From NCBI GenBank assembly GCA_035578905.1, contig JAQJVL010000002.1:5307229-5371228 (forward strand): a stretch of DNA of 64,000 nt, given 5' to 3'. Shown here one piece after another: positions 12,236 through 25,335 of this stretch. Position 1 is the first letter of the stretch. Each line of letters begins with the position of its first letter. Origin of the DNA: Stictocephala bisonia (taxonomy: Eukaryota; Arthropoda; Insecta; Hemiptera; Membracidae). The notes beneath the pieces were generated by a model. The model was given only the letters and a program-made list of their open reading frames with translations. It did not search any database and was not told the DNA's origin. The position numbers and the translations under genes were made by a program.

Positions 12236-14483
12236 TTAACTACCATACAACATGGACACCCCAGACTTCTCTTTTAGCGGATGCCATGTCGTTATTAAGA
12301 GGACCGAGCATTTCATTAATAGTCTGTACATTTTATTCAACGCATGAAGTAACAGCCCTTGGCTCAAGAGAAATTCAACACTTTGTACTTTGTAATCCAC
12401 GTTACAAAACATATCCAAATTATGGTCCCTGAGTTACTTTCGGTTGCTTAATTTCCACGCTTCGTTTCAAATATATTGTCATTGTTTCCACAGGTAACTT
12501 AAAAGTCTTGTTTCTTGATTTGTTTTTGAGCAGGCAATTGATAAAGGATACAACAGTTTGTAAATAGAAGACGTGTAGGAAAACAGTGGGCAAAAACAAC
12601 AATGGAGTTGAATTAGAAAACAGGGAACAAAGGAAATGAATTAATGGAAGAAAGGGCGTGGAAATTGAATGTAAACAACGAGTTACTGTGGCTGGCAAAG
12701 CATTTGAGATATTTACTTTATCTGAATACTAGGCTACTTTTAAACAATTTGTTTTACCGAAAAAACCAATAATTTTTGTTTTAACGTCCATTTTATGGAG
12801 TTAAACTTACGTATAGCCTAGTTGAAATACTTGTAAATATCAAATGCAAACTATAAAACAAGTTTCTTAAAACTAATATTATGAAGAAGCAAATTCGTAA
12901 ATTTTGTTTCACATGACAAAATAATAATTTATATAGAATTAATGAAGATTTAAATTGCATAATTTTTAATTTGAATAAAATTGCTAAAAATTTATTTAAG
13001 TTTATCTAACGAAGCGGCTGATATATTATTAATATATGATCGTTTTTAAAATTCCAATGTTTTATAAGAATCTGTTTATATCCGTTCAATATTTATCAGG
13101 TTTAAGGGAGATGAGAGTGTCGATAAAATATTAGTAATTACAAATTTAAGTATGAGTAGTAACAATAAAGACATTATTACAGGAACTTGTAAAAATTGTG
13201 TGGTGCACAATTCCCCAGCAATTGGGCATTTTATTTGACAAGGTCAATATTCTCACCAACAGAATACACATATTATGTTGCAGCAGAAAACCTTTCCGGA
13301 GATTCTTGAACTTTTTTTCGTCTTCCGAGGTAGACCTTCTGTGGCAGAATAAACCGGTCGGTGTAAACAGTACAGTTGCTTTTGTGTGCTGTCAGTTGTG
13401 CTTACAGGAAAATAGAAAACTATCAAAGCCAAATAAAGTAAACTTGTCAATTAATTAGGAAACAATATTTTTACTAAAGCATCTATCTTTCAATTAGTCA
13501 TATTGAACTAATTGAGTTCAATATGACAATATAGTTAACGTTTAGCCCTTGTAATTTGATTACAACGTTCTGTTTGTTTCCATGCAAAAGTAATATGTCA
13601 GCTAATATTATCCCTCCAGATAGCAAATAACCACCCACAATATTGATCTTTTGCCCCGAACTAAAGCGATTGAAATAGTGTCACTGTGAAAATGGAAGCT
13701 GTAAGACGTACTAAATGTTAGTTGTAAGTTAAACAGTATTTGAAATTAACTAGCTTATATTTATAATATAATTATTGTATTTGAAATTATTTTAACTTTA
13801 TAGCGTTGAAGCCTTGTATAGAGGCTCTTTTTTTAACTTCACTAACCAGTTTGCATGAGTCTGCCGGCCTGTGCGTGTACTTTATTCAACAAGTGAAGTA
13901 CCAACCGTACTCAGCCGTAAGGGTCAATGGGGATTCGAACCTTGGAACTTGTCTCCCAAAGTGCAAAGCCTTAGCGACTGAGCCACTAACTCTCTTTGGG
14001 GTGTTTTTAAATAAATAAAATAGTCAAACAAATTTTAAACGGGTATTTTAATTGCAATATATCCCTTCATTCCAACGTATCAAACATCAGAAGGAATCAA
14101 GCCATGTGACACGCTTTGCATAGTTATAGGCTATTGTATTGTAAATTTGCTAAGAACTCATTATCACTTTAATTTTTCTTATCAGTCCCGGGACTTTCCT
14201 GTATTCAGCGACATTTGTTCTAGATTAAACATAATACTTATATTTTGACAGTAATCATGGATAAAATTTATTTTAATTAAATTCATTATATCAATACTCT
14301 GTTTATTGATTATTATTAGATAAATTATTTTATATAAAAGACTAATGAAATAGAAAATATGTATTTTTATTTTACTATTTATCTATTATTATTATTTACC
14401 AATCTTTTAAAAGGCTTTACATTTCCAACTCTATCAACCCGAGGTTATATACCTTTTGCATTCAATGAATATTTATTGTTTAT
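12236..14483. other. Noncoding stretch with unassigned short open frames
   Basis: Open frames of 60-92 codons occur on both strands at 12420-12698 and 13198-13458, with none showing a recognisable domain or splice context. The SINE-like element at 13845-14010 lies inside. No gene supported. Confidence 0.45.
13845..14010 (-). repeat. tRNA-derived SINE, family T (copy 1)
   Basis: On the minus strand the head reads like a tRNA: an A-box-like tggctcagtcgc, then a B box ggttcgaatcc about 40 bases later. A body with ggtacttcacttgttgaata follows, matching the copy at 20695-20840. It is not a functional tRNA: the acceptor stem does not pair. Confidence 0.7.
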
Positions 14484-14620
14484 TTATTTATTCTTAAGAC
14501 GCCGGTCGTCAATATATGGGTGAATATGAGTTTCGAATAGTGTGATGAGTGTAAATGAGCGAATTTAGTCATTGCTGCAAACTATAGCCGACTATTCCTT
14601 AGAAAGTGACATTAATTAAT
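14484..14620 (+). repeat. Dispersed repeat family S (copy 3, partial)
   Basis: aagacgccggtcgtcaatat, gtgatgagtgtaaatgagcg and actattccttagaaagtg match the other family S copies in the same orientation as 12015-12235. It is followed at 14675-14745 by a tRNA-like patch on the minus strand (agttcgatcc B box). Confidence 0.65.
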
Positions 14621-16918
14621 ATCCCAATGGCAAATGGACAGCTGGTGATTATCAGCTTATCCCTTTCAAAATGTGTTACGACTCTGATTTGGATCGAACT
14701 GAGAACCTTAGCATATGAAGCTAACCAAATTCGATACCTACCAAATGTCTACTTCAAGCATTTGATATACTGTTCAATACTTCCGATTTTTGAAATTTTT
14801 TATAGAAAACAAACTGGTAATTATATTAATAATTAAATCTTTTGGTACGAATTTGAAAATATATTATGTTTTTGAGTTAATTCTTTTCTTTCTTTAATTT
14901 TATTATTTTTGGCTTCTTTGAAGTATCGTCAGATTTAAAGTTCCGTCGAATAGGCTGCATCAGCATTTTGTTTGTTTGGCTTAATTAAAATTAAAGTAAT
15001 TAAAATTGGCTTAAATTTTAATTACTGAACAAATTGACCGTTAGTTTCATATATACATATATTTTTTTTACACAGAATAATGTTAATAAACACATGATAT
15101 ACTATGTTTTATTGACTTATTATCGGTTTAGATGCTTCCCCTAGGTAGATTAATAGCAAATGAATTATGTTATGGTCTCCACTAATCATTCCACGTATTG
15201 GTACAGTGGTCTGTGGGTTTACTAAATTTCCATACTGCAGTTTGTGGCCGCGTTATGACGCTAACTACAATCTGATCACACTGGACTGAAACTGCTTTAA
15301 CCCTCTATGTAATAAATATAAATAGAATCCTTAAAATGTATAACAATATATGTAGATAATTTTCATTATGTGGTACATATTTTAAGTTGGTTTATAACCA
15401 AATGATCAAATAAGAGATCATTTAATTAGTTTTATCAGAAGAGACTCTTGTATGACTCACATGAATTCTAGGTCTCTTTACTTCAAACTTGTGCTTACGC
15501 TCTTCGAAATATCGTACCCAGTATATATAGAAAACGAAAGATTTCGTTATTTTCCCAATCATTCCTCTCATTTCAGACCATCAACTATTCCTTATAGTAC
15601 TTGTGTTAGTTAAAATGTCCTCTAATTCTATTTTATCGTATTTGGTTCTGTGGTTTGTTATATTTCTGAGGGCTCCAAATAGTCATCACTATTTATATTG
15701 TATTTGAAGTAGTTACATAGTTTTGTTTTTAATTAAATTCACTTTAACTTAAAACTAATAGCATTAGGCGAAGTTTTCAGGAAAATTATGTTCATTTTCA
15801 AACGTAGGTATTATATTTTATAATATTTATTTTTTCTATAAACAAGACAAACTTGTTTACTATTTCAAAAAATTATATTACTTCTTATATGTTTTGTTTT
15901 TGTAATAGAAAATAATTTTCTTGTAGTCCTTACGTATGTGTTTTAAGGTCAAGACATATAATCTTTCTAAAGAATAAAACTAAAATGTCATATAATTTAT
16001 ATTTTAAAGTAGCCCTTGAGTTTCTAAAGCACCTAAATCATCACACAAAAGCTCACCCTGCTGCCGTTCCCCTAGGTAACATAGTTTTATTGTCTATAAC
16101 ACCCTGTAAGTTTAATTTAGGCATATGCGCAGTAGTGCAATATTGTTAGAGTTGGTAGATAGCCTGATACAATTGAATGAAAACAGGTAGCCTAGCTTTT
16201 CTGTCATTTATATGGTTTTTGAATCAGTAGTTTGAAATAAATTATTGAATTGAATTAATACCAATGTTATTCTTATGGACAAAAATTAAAGTTGAGGGAC
16301 TGGTTCAACCCCTTTTGAATGAAATTTACAGATACCTTTTCTTAGTGTATCTCTATAATACATAAGCTAACTTCTCTTCAAATTTTATCAACATCTCTTC
16401 AATGATCTCGGAGATTGACGAATAATTACCTTGTATTTGTATTTTATATATTAAGATTATACAAATTTAAAAATTAATTCAAAGACTTCCTTATTTTTAC
16501 AAACAGACAACCAGGTATGGTTTGGTGTTTTATCCCAAAACGTATCCCAACCAGTTGCATTCAACAACTGGTTCACTCCGACTCCATTGTTCACCCACAA
16601 CCCGTCCGTATGTTCGTCAATTCGTATTTCCCTCTCGCCTTCCATGATTTACGTCCCCTCCCGTGGCGTTGTTTGTTCTGCCATCCGCCTACCATTCGCC
16701 TCCTCCCATTGAAACACTCCCATCTCTCAATCGATGCGTCGGAACTATTCTTCGAATTGATTTTTGAAACAATAAAATTATAGGTTTGTAATGTTTACCG
16801 TGGTGTCATTGTTATTTATGGATCTCTCCTAGAGATCTAGGAACTTATTGGTTATTGTGGCCGTTTTCCAACTGCCAAACCACTACTGGAATTCAGCAGA
16901 TCAACAGTAGTTGTTGCG
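14621..16918. other. Noncoding stretch
   Basis: AT-rich. Overlapping open frames at 16457-16783 on both strands (62 and 88 codons) show no known domain. No gene supported. Confidence 0.45.
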
Positions 16919-17165
16919 CTTACCGTCACCGGCCTAAAACATGCTGTTATATTTCAACTGTACGATTCGTGTTTGTTGTTATAATGAGTTATAGTGAACA
17001 CTTTATGATTATTAAAGTTATAATCTAGAGGGGCATAATCATCAAGAATGACACCTAACCTGTTCCAAAATTTATCTGTAAAAATATTACAAAAATAGTT
17101 AATTTTTAAGAAAAATCGTCTTATGGTTTACTAAAAACATTTCTTCGTCTATCAAATTACGATTT
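16919..17165 (+). repeat. Dispersed repeat family M (copy 1)
   Basis: aaaacatgctgttatatttc, aactgtac and ttcgtgtttgttgttataat are shared nearly letter for letter with 31022-31260. A weaker match continues into cttcttatgg/cgtcttatgg. Unclassified; both copies are in the same orientation. Confidence 0.75.
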
Positions 17166-17989
17166 AAATATTGTAGTTTTATTATTGTTATGATGGACTA
17201 AATCATTAAAAGAGAAAACCACGTTTTTGGCGTTTTCGTGAAGCGAAAACTTTCCCTTGTGTTAGGTAACGTTAGGTTAATTTAAATTATTTATTTTTAC
17301 CTGCTATTACTGTATCTTTTAGTCTCATTTAAGCATATTTCCTACACAAAATAGTGTTTTTACATTTTATATACATGGATTTGCTGACATTTATAACAAA
17401 AAATATGTATGGACTTTTTATCTAAATGTATAGAGGGATATTGTGTTGTGCCATTTGGGGGGGTCCTTGAGAATTTGACTGGCAAATCATACCATTCATA
17501 GGTTAGGTAACCTATGAATCATAGAAGGTAGCACGTGTACAGACTGGATGGTCGGTGTGAACAAGGCCTCGATAAGGGGACATTTCCCTCTTGACGGCAC
17601 AGTCAATTGTGACGTAGCTGCCATCTACCGACGAACACTGGCATGAGAGGTGTGTACTTCATATAAAGATGGAACACATGTTTACACAAACATATAAGAA
17701 AGTAGATAAATATTTCAATAGCCAATAACTATAGAGAAGAAAAATGATGATGATAATAACAATATGATATTATGCAATGAATGGCATTAAAATGTTAGGT
17801 TTTGTTTATATTGGGATTAAGTGTTTTTTTATTTATTGACGGCCTAGTGGCGTAGTGCTATAACCTGGTTCTATGTTCGGTTCTCTTAACACCGACACGG
17901 CGTCCGCTCAGTGGTTACCATCGTCGTGGATACTTCTAGAGAAGTCTGGATTGTCTATGTTGGGTAGTAGTTTGTCTAAGGAATATTGT

Positions 17990-18260
17990 CTAAGGAAGAG
18001 AATTATCTAAGGAAGTTATTGTCTAAGAAAGAGAACTGTGTATGAAGCTTGTCAATTAGCTGCAAATCAGACCAACGCTACGTGAATCGGAATCCACGTA
18101 AAGATGTGGTTCCCTTAGTTGCTCTGGCTATTTATTACTAAATGTATCTTTCTAAGGAACAGTCAACCTTAGTTAGTAACAATGCCTACAATCGTTCTAA
18201 TTGACTCATCACATTCTCTGCCTTTCATATTCGCATTTATCACTATGATCGACATTTTAG
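17990..18260 (-). repeat. Dispersed repeat family S (copy 4)
   Basis: Contains gcaaatcagaccaacgctac, ttccacgtaaa, tttctaaggaacagtcaacc and catcacattctctgcctttc, aligning with 2036-2262 in the same orientation. Just upstream (about 17838-17930) is a weak tRNA-like stretch (gcctagtggcgtagtgc). Confidence 0.75.
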
Positions 18261-18277
18261 TAATGATTATTTAATAA

Positions 18278-18348
18278 ATAGTAGGTTAGGTGTTAGGCTA
18301 GTTTAGGTTAGAATAGGCGTTGGATTAGATCGGTGTTAGGTTAAGTTG
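18278..18348. repeat. Degenerate GGTTAG-type (TTAGG-like) array
   Basis: Short run of gtaggttaggtgttaggc-like units. It resembles the insect telomere repeat but is too degenerate to be telomeric. Confidence 0.6.
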
Positions 18349-21238
18349 ATAAAAGCTCTCAAAAATAGACTCAATCTTACTAAAAATGTGACAAATTAAC
18401 ACTTTTTAATTCCATAAAAATGTTAAAATATAGTTTAATAGTATTTTCATGTTTTGGTTGTGTAGGCCTACATGCCTACATAACACAAATTAATGGAGTA
18501 TATTAAAATTACTTATTATCTTTTATTCTGATACTTATGAAAATTATAATTGCCAGGATATTATAAATTATATGAGTAGATTTGGCTGAGAAACGATTTT
18601 AAAACCACGATAAATTTAATGATGAAATTACGCAAACTGGAAACAAAATGAATGTGGATCTGTGTAACAGCAAGGAATTATAAAGTTCTCAAGAAAGGCA
18701 CAACTGAGTTAACTCTTCCAAGAATCTCCTCTTCTGGAGACGAATGAAGGAGATAATACTGTTATCCATGTCCAGGGTAACTCCATAATGAGGTTAGTTT
18801 TACACGGAGGTGAAATGATTTTTATGTACATTGTCTTTGATTTCCTTTTAACTGAAATTCCCTCGAAATAAGATGGATTAACAGTAATCTTTTGTATAGA
18901 CACCAAATAAACAGTTTATATAGTATGTTTATTATTTTATTTTGTTGCTAATAAAATCTAGGTAATCACCACTTAATAGGTTCACAAAATGGTAATTTAT
19001 ACCGTGCATTTTATTTTCAATTAATCTGTCATACGTATTAATGTTGATCTTGAATTTTCATCTATACACATTACAGTGCGAAAAACTACGAACTAACCAA
19101 ATTATTATATTCTAGTCTGGTTTTAAACTTAACATTAACGTTTTTCCAGGTTTAAAGTTTCGAAAATAAGCACCAATTTGTTTGAAAAAATGTTTAATCT
19201 CACGAAAAATACTCCTGCAGCTAATAATTGTGGAATAACATATGCTGCGCTCTGGCAACAAATCTTTAAACTTTTTTATCATAAAAATATCAACTAGCTG
19301 TTTTACGCAAAGAACAGCTGTTTTATTCTTGAATTGCCATTTACAAAGGTGTTAGTTCACCTTTGACTGAAATAAGCATTAAATAAAAAATCTTTTTTCG
19401 GCTATTGAGTTATTCTGGTTGATAAGAAATTTAATCAATAACTTTACTAAAGTCTGCTCTTTAAAATTACAACTACGATAGAGTTAAACTTGAATAACCA
19501 ATATGATTTGAGTTAATTTTTGTTGGAAGTTGTTTGGTCTTCTTTATTGGGGAATGTAAGAAATTTGATTACCAGACATTCACATATGGAATAACGAACA
19601 TTATGAATTTAAACTATCATAAGAATGTTTATTTTTATGAAATTGTTTCGTTCAAATTTCCACGTTCTATCAGACATTTTAATGACTTACAAAAATACAG
19701 GTAATACCAACTTTAATAAAAAGAAGGAACACATAAATGTTATTCATTTGTTTAAAAAACGTATAAGCATGCCAAGTTTCACGCCCTAAAATTAGTTAAT
19801 TATTTACAACTAAATAATTAAAAAGTATAAATAAAATAATAAAATCCCCAAACAACAATTTCTATCAAAATATTTTTTTAAATAGTTAAATTGACAAAAT
19901 ACATGTTCATTTAATTGCGTTAGCGAAAAAGAAAATTAGTAAAAATAAATTACGTTATGACAAAGCTGGAACAGTGTAAAATGCCTGATAGTAGCAAAAT
20001 CTATTCCTTCCATACAATTTCATTTCATTAATCAAACTAAACCGTTACGCCTGGAACAGTGAAAAAGCTGATAACGGTTTAACAAGTCAGTTGTAACGGA
20101 CTTGGCAGAGCGCTTTATTCGGACCTTTGAGAAATGATTATAGGTCGTGTTATTCAAGCTTGTACAAGTCGTGACCAAGGGTATTCTCTGACAGTTGAAG
20201 AATTATTCACCGCCTACGCCTCACTGTCTGAGGACTCTCCAACGTAACTGTGACATAACGGTCACCGTTCCTCAAAGAACAGTTACGTGTAAATAACATT
20301 CAAGTAGTAACGAAATTCCCTAGTTCTAGAAGTGCTAGTAAAGTATTGAAGTTCTGAAACAGTGTTACTGCTTAGATTCCTTAGAATACCTATCCATTTA
20401 TACTCATACTATAAATGTTCATAGTCCTCGTCAGTTATTACGATAACAATAAGTTAATAAAACTAATATCAAGCGGGGTAAAATTTATTGAATAGAGTGC
20501 AATACATTTAAATTATTGTGTATTAGGTTTTAAGGATCCTGCTCCCATTAATTCTTTTATTGAATAAAATTTGTTCTTTAACAATGATTTGTTTAAGTTA
20601 TTCAAAACCCTAATGATCAACTTTCTCTAATGCTCTTCTGTAGATTATTAAAAATTAAATATGATCTATGAATGATTTGCATTTACTTTTGCCAGCATTG
20701 TTGCTCAGTGGCTGAAGCTTCGGACTCTGCACATCTTAGTCCAAGGTTCGAATCCCAAACTGAGCTAATGGCCGGTACTTTACTTATCGAATAAAGTTCA
20801 TGACACGTATGCTCATTTAGATTGGAACACAGTTTAAAAAATTAAATTAAATAAGTGTAATGGGAATTATTTAGTAGGCTATATTTAATGTGAAGGCTAC
20901 CCTGAATTTCCTCAAATTTAAAATTATTATTTATTTTAACTGAAAAACTAAATCTTTATAAATTTATTGAAACGAAGTTAATGAAAAATCTACGTACAAT
21001 GATGTTGTTTTTCTTTTATATGATTCTTATCGGTTTTTTAACTTTACGTTTGTTGTTATATAGGCCTATAACATTATATTATTTTATAATACGTAAGATG
21101 ACTGTAAATTGTTTGCGGTCAATAATTAATTTATTGATCGTGTTTGTAACAAATACTTCAAAAAATTTACTTTATGAATTAGTTAAATATATGCTTTATT
21201 AAATGAAATGGATCTTTAACGTTAAATCAATGTATCTA
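18349..21238. other. Noncoding stretch
   Basis: AT-rich. Contains the SINE at 20695-20840. Small open frames at 18709-18906 and 20981-21202 have no recognisable content. The locally GC-richer patch at 20080-20300 is not an exon in any frame I could read. Confidence 0.45.
20695..20840 (+). repeat. tRNA-derived SINE, family T (copy 2)
   Basis: tRNA-like head (gctcagtggctgaagcttcg) with B box ggttcgaatcc, then a body with ggtactttacttatcgaata. Same family as 13845-14010 (minus) and 35840-35935 (plus). The acceptor ends do not pair, so it is not a tRNA gene. Confidence 0.75.
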
Positions 21239-21556
21239 AGACATTTTTTTCTTTTAATTCACTACCGCTTGATAAATATTCTATTGCCCTTTGGACGTAA
21301 AAACTGTTCCCCAATCATTTTTACGTCCACTGTGGTATTTCTCATCCACTAGGAATCTGATATCGCTGGTCTTATCTTATCGCTTTCCATGAAGTTACAC
21401 GCGGAGAGCGCATTCGGCGGTAAGTCAATCATTAGATTTACCAGTTAGTTTGTGATCAACTTTAGTAGCCACCTGACCTAACCGTAATTGCGAAAAAAAG
21501 TTGAGGTAGTGGAGTAACGGAAAAAGTAGTGGTAGTGAATTAACAGAAAAGGTCCA
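21239..21556. mobile_element. MITE-like element, family Q (copy 1)
   Basis: Ends are inverted repeats: ttttaattcactacc on the left and ggtagtgaattaacagaaaa on the right. The same terminal motif bounds the shorter element at 28345-28488. The interior contains another short inverted pair (ggacgtaaaaa / tttttacgtcc at 21293-21327). No coding capacity. Confidence 0.6.
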
Positions 21557-22156
21557 ATCAAATTAATCATAAATGAGTTATGTAAGCAGACTTTACATTA
21601 TTAAAATATTTATTTTCTTACGGTTAATTTTAAACGTATTTATTTATCTGGTGAATTGACGCATATCAAACAGTTTTCTAGGCATTCGTTTCCAGTTAAT
21701 TATATTTCTAAGCTAACACTAAATGAGAGTACATTTGTATAAGCATTAATTATCATAAATGTATATACATAACATTCTTGTTCATCTGTGCAAATGAGAG
21801 ACATGCTTTGAGCTTGTACAAACAGGGTTAGTGCCAGCCAACTAATGTTCTATGTTATCAGCTGGACCGCTCCTGTCCACCAACCAACCGGTCTGACACG
21901 AGATAAGCCGGTCAACCCCGTTGTAACAGTGATTTAGTTCCCCAACCCGTCGAGTCGACGTTTATGACCCGACATAACCTCACTGTCGGACTTTTACCCG
22001 TGTCAAGCGTGTAATTGGATTTAATTTTAGCACCATTTCAGACTACCAAGTCCACAGCAAGTTCAAGGCTGGGAGGTATTCTGTTGCCTAGTGTGCTACA
22101 ACTCAGCCATAATGTGCACCCTGTCAAGGCAAATTCCAACAGACAAACAACCAACT

Positions 22157-22335
22157 ATACACAGACTGCTCGTGGTGTAGGGAACGCTGTTCACTCTGTA
22201 CCCGTGAGTGCGGTGTTGCGATAATAAACGGATTAACATACGTACGCTTACCAGTGTTTGCCCTCTGTGGACTGGCACAGTCTGACAACCACGCTCAGTC
22301 CACAAACACTCGACGCGCTGCTATGTGGACGGTCG
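22157..22335. repeat. Dispersed repeat family X (copy 1)
   Basis: Shares acacagactgctcgtggt, ctgacaaccacgctcagtcc and cgacgcgctgct with copies at 53324-53545 and 55915-56150. Open frames on both strands here (to 22305) are repeat-derived. Confidence 0.75.
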
Positions 22336-22522
22336 ACAAACCACAGAAAATAGTATAACGCCGTTTGAAACAAGGACCATCAATATATATGTCGTTAGTT
22401 TGTCAATGAACGTTTCTTATCGAATAAATGACTACGAAACTCTTAAATTTACTTCTTAACAAACAACTTGCCTTTAACATTAAAAAATAATGTTAAGAAT
22501 CGTTTACTACATAGAGCATACT

Positions 22523-22700
22523 ACAAAATTTATGAGTTTATGGATGGTTTTTTTATTGTATTGCTGTGTGTTATTTTTATCTTGTTTTATATTTTTTATG
22601 TAAAATTAGGACAAAATTTAACATAAAAATATAAAACAAGATAAAAATAACACACAGCAATACAATAAAAAAACATCATCCAAAAACTCATCAATTTTGT
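22523..22700. mobile_element. 178-bp palindromic MITE
   Basis: Arms of about 85 bp (acaaaatttatgagttta ... ttgtattgctgtgtgttatt) are nearly exact reverse complements around a centre near 22611. Mismatches are few. Confidence 0.85.
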
Positions 22701-24015
22701 CCAACAAAGTTTTTATTCAATAACAGGATAATTCAGTTCTTCGTTTGGCTGTATAGGATTGTTATGTGGATGTGTGTAAAATAGTACTATATTGATAATG
22801 TCATCTGTTTCATAGCTACGCTGTTATTATGGAAACTTTTTGTGACAATAAAGATTTATTTATTTAACAGTATCAGAGGTCTATAGAACAATATCCTTTA
22901 AAATGAAATTCCTCATATACCTACCAAGACCATTTTTCTGAACAAATAGTTACTAAAACCATGGCCTACTCACTCACCTTTTCAAACTGTCAAACTAAAG
23001 TCATGTGTAAGTTGTGTGTGAGGGTGGTTCTATCAAATATCACACACGTAACTTATCTAATTAATGTGGTAACCATATTGCAATGAAGGTTATTTTTAGA
23101 AAATAACTATCACTCTTATACTACTACCAATGCAATATATGTTTTTAAAGTAACTTTATGTGAGTTAAATTAGTGTAGGTAAGGTTAGATTATGTTATTT
23201 TCGGTGAAGTTAGTTTATGTAGGATAGGCCTACGTGTACATGTTCAAACGTTTGGATCCTAAAATATGTTTCACATTATGTCACTTGAAAGTGTCTGACT
23301 TCTGTAGAACGTTTTTTCATAAGAATCATTAGATTATATTGTCAAACTACTTATACTTAAATTAATAATTGTTAAACTTGAAACTGGCTATACATAAGGA
23401 CCATTCTGATTTGAATATATTCGTTATCTCACTTATTCACACACTCTTTGATTTAATGTACTTATCATATCATAAACACTGCTGTAAAATGTATTCAAGT
23501 ATTTTTTATTATTTTTTTATCTGAGCCGATGTTTTCAAAATGAAATATATCTATGGAACTTTCCGTGTAAATATTTGTTTGGATTTTGTTGCAGAAATGT
23601 CGTTCTGTTGAAACAAACGTGTTCTTAAAAAACCGTCCAGACATTAAAGAGATTTACTATCCTCATTATTGCTTGGTATTTAACCTTTGCTATCACCGAA
23701 TTCATTGGTCTTTGGTGTTGTACAAAGGACGACCAACAGTTAATGGTTTTTGGAGAATGCAGTGCTCCAGAAGCTGGGCAAGGCGGCCCCTAATGTGGAG
23801 ATAACGGTACAGACCGCAGATATTTCTGTCTGTTATACTAGACTGCCTAGTGCGAGCCTTCTCAACAATGGTATCATTATACAAGGATATAACGAACTGC
23901 TCCTTGTCTAGATGGTAATTTTCACACTGTTTTGGCAATTTTAACAAATTTGTAGATCTTAAAGTTTTTTACATATACTTTTTAAGTAACAGTAATCTCT
24001 CTAAGTCTCTCTTTT
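22701..24015. other. Noncoding stretch
   Basis: AT-rich. The overlapping opposite-strand open frames at 23586-23947 (72 and 81 codons) have no domain I recognise. A cag before 23596 looks like an acceptor, but no plausible exon follows. Confidence 0.45.
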
Positions 24016-25335
24016 GATCAGATAACAAGACTTCTATTAGAAATGACATCATGACAGCCGACCTACAGCTGGCGTGGGGCAGAGGTCAGCTGCTCCAATG
24101 ACGTCGGCTTTTCAGAAGATACACACCTAGTGATATCGTGAGTGGGCGTTTAGGAGACATCTTTCGTGACTGCTTCGTGGGAGAGGCGTATCAAGAACTG
24201 ATCAGATATCGAGAACTCTTATCACCAGTGACATCACGAGAGCCAACTTACTGCTGATGTGGGGCAGAGGTCAGCTTTTCCAGGACAAACACACAGTGCT
24301 GTCATGAGTGAGCGTTTAAGAAAAGCATTTCGTGAATACTTAATAGGAGAGGCGTATCAAGGAATTATTAGATTCCAAGAACTCTTAAGACCAGTGACAT
24401 TATGACAGCCGACCTAATGCTGGTGTGGGGCAGATGTCAGCTGCTTTCGTTCCACCAGCTTCACCAAGACACACACTTAGTGATACTGTGAGTAGGTGTT
24501 TGGGAGACTCAATTCGTGACTGCTTCATAGGAGAGGCGTATCAAGTACTAATCCGAAGATGAGAACTCTTATATCTTAAGATCACGATAACCTACCTACT
24601 GCTGGAGTGGGATAGCTACACCCGTGCCTTTGAATTCCCCGAGAACACGAACCTAGTGCTGGCACGAGTGGGCGTTTTAGAAGCATATTTCGTGACAGCT
24701 TCATAGAAGAGGCGTATCAAGAACTAATCAGATACCGAGAATTCTTATCACAAGGGACATCATGAGAGCCAACCGTGGGTCAGAGTACTGGCGTAGGTCA
24801 GAGGTCAGCTACTCCCGTACACACTTCTTCAAGGACACAGACCTAGTGATGTCGTGAGTGGACGCTAGAGATATATCTTTCGTGAATTTTTCATGGAAGA
24901 GACGTATAAAGAACTAATCAGATGCCGAGAACTCTTATCACAAGTGCCATCATGACAGCCAACCTACTGCTGATATGGGGCAGGGGTCTGCTGCTCCCAT
25001 ACCATCGACTTCTCCGAGGACACATTCCTACTGATGTGAGTGGGCGTTTGAGAGGTACCTTTCGTGACTGGATCATGGGAGAGGCGTATCAAATACTAAT
25101 TAGATTCCAAAACCTCATATCACAAGTGATATCCTGACAGCCGACCTACTACTGATGTGTGGCAGAGGTCAGCTGCTCCCGTTTTGTTGACTTCGCCGAG
25201 GAGACACACCTAGTGATGTCGTGAGTGGACGTTTGAGAGATGTATTTTGTGACTGCTTCATAGAAGATGTATATATACTAATCATCAGATACCTCTTATC
25301 ACCATTAATTTCACGAGGGCTAACCTCCCCTGCTA
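24016..25335. repeat. Satellite-like tandem array, 166-190-bp unit, about 7-8 copies
   Basis: Each unit runs gacatcatgacagccgacct, gctggtgtggggcagaggtc, agctgctcc, gacacacacctagtgatgtc, gtgagtgggcgttt, then ggagaggcgtatcaagaact and ctcttatcaccagt. The landmark gagaggcgta recurs at about 24181, 24347, 24531, 24707, 24897 and 25079. Unit length varies and copies are clearly diverged, so the array is old. The 71- and 75-codon open frames inside are by-products. Confidence 0.9.

Noticed and set aside
13905..13992. tRNA gene on the minus strand
   Set aside because: A and B boxes are present but the acceptor stem does not pair, and the same body follows at other copies, so it is a SINE head.
23577..23947. 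Possible exon after a cag at about 23595, with open frames on both strands
   Set aside because: No recognisable protein and no matching donor or partner exon.
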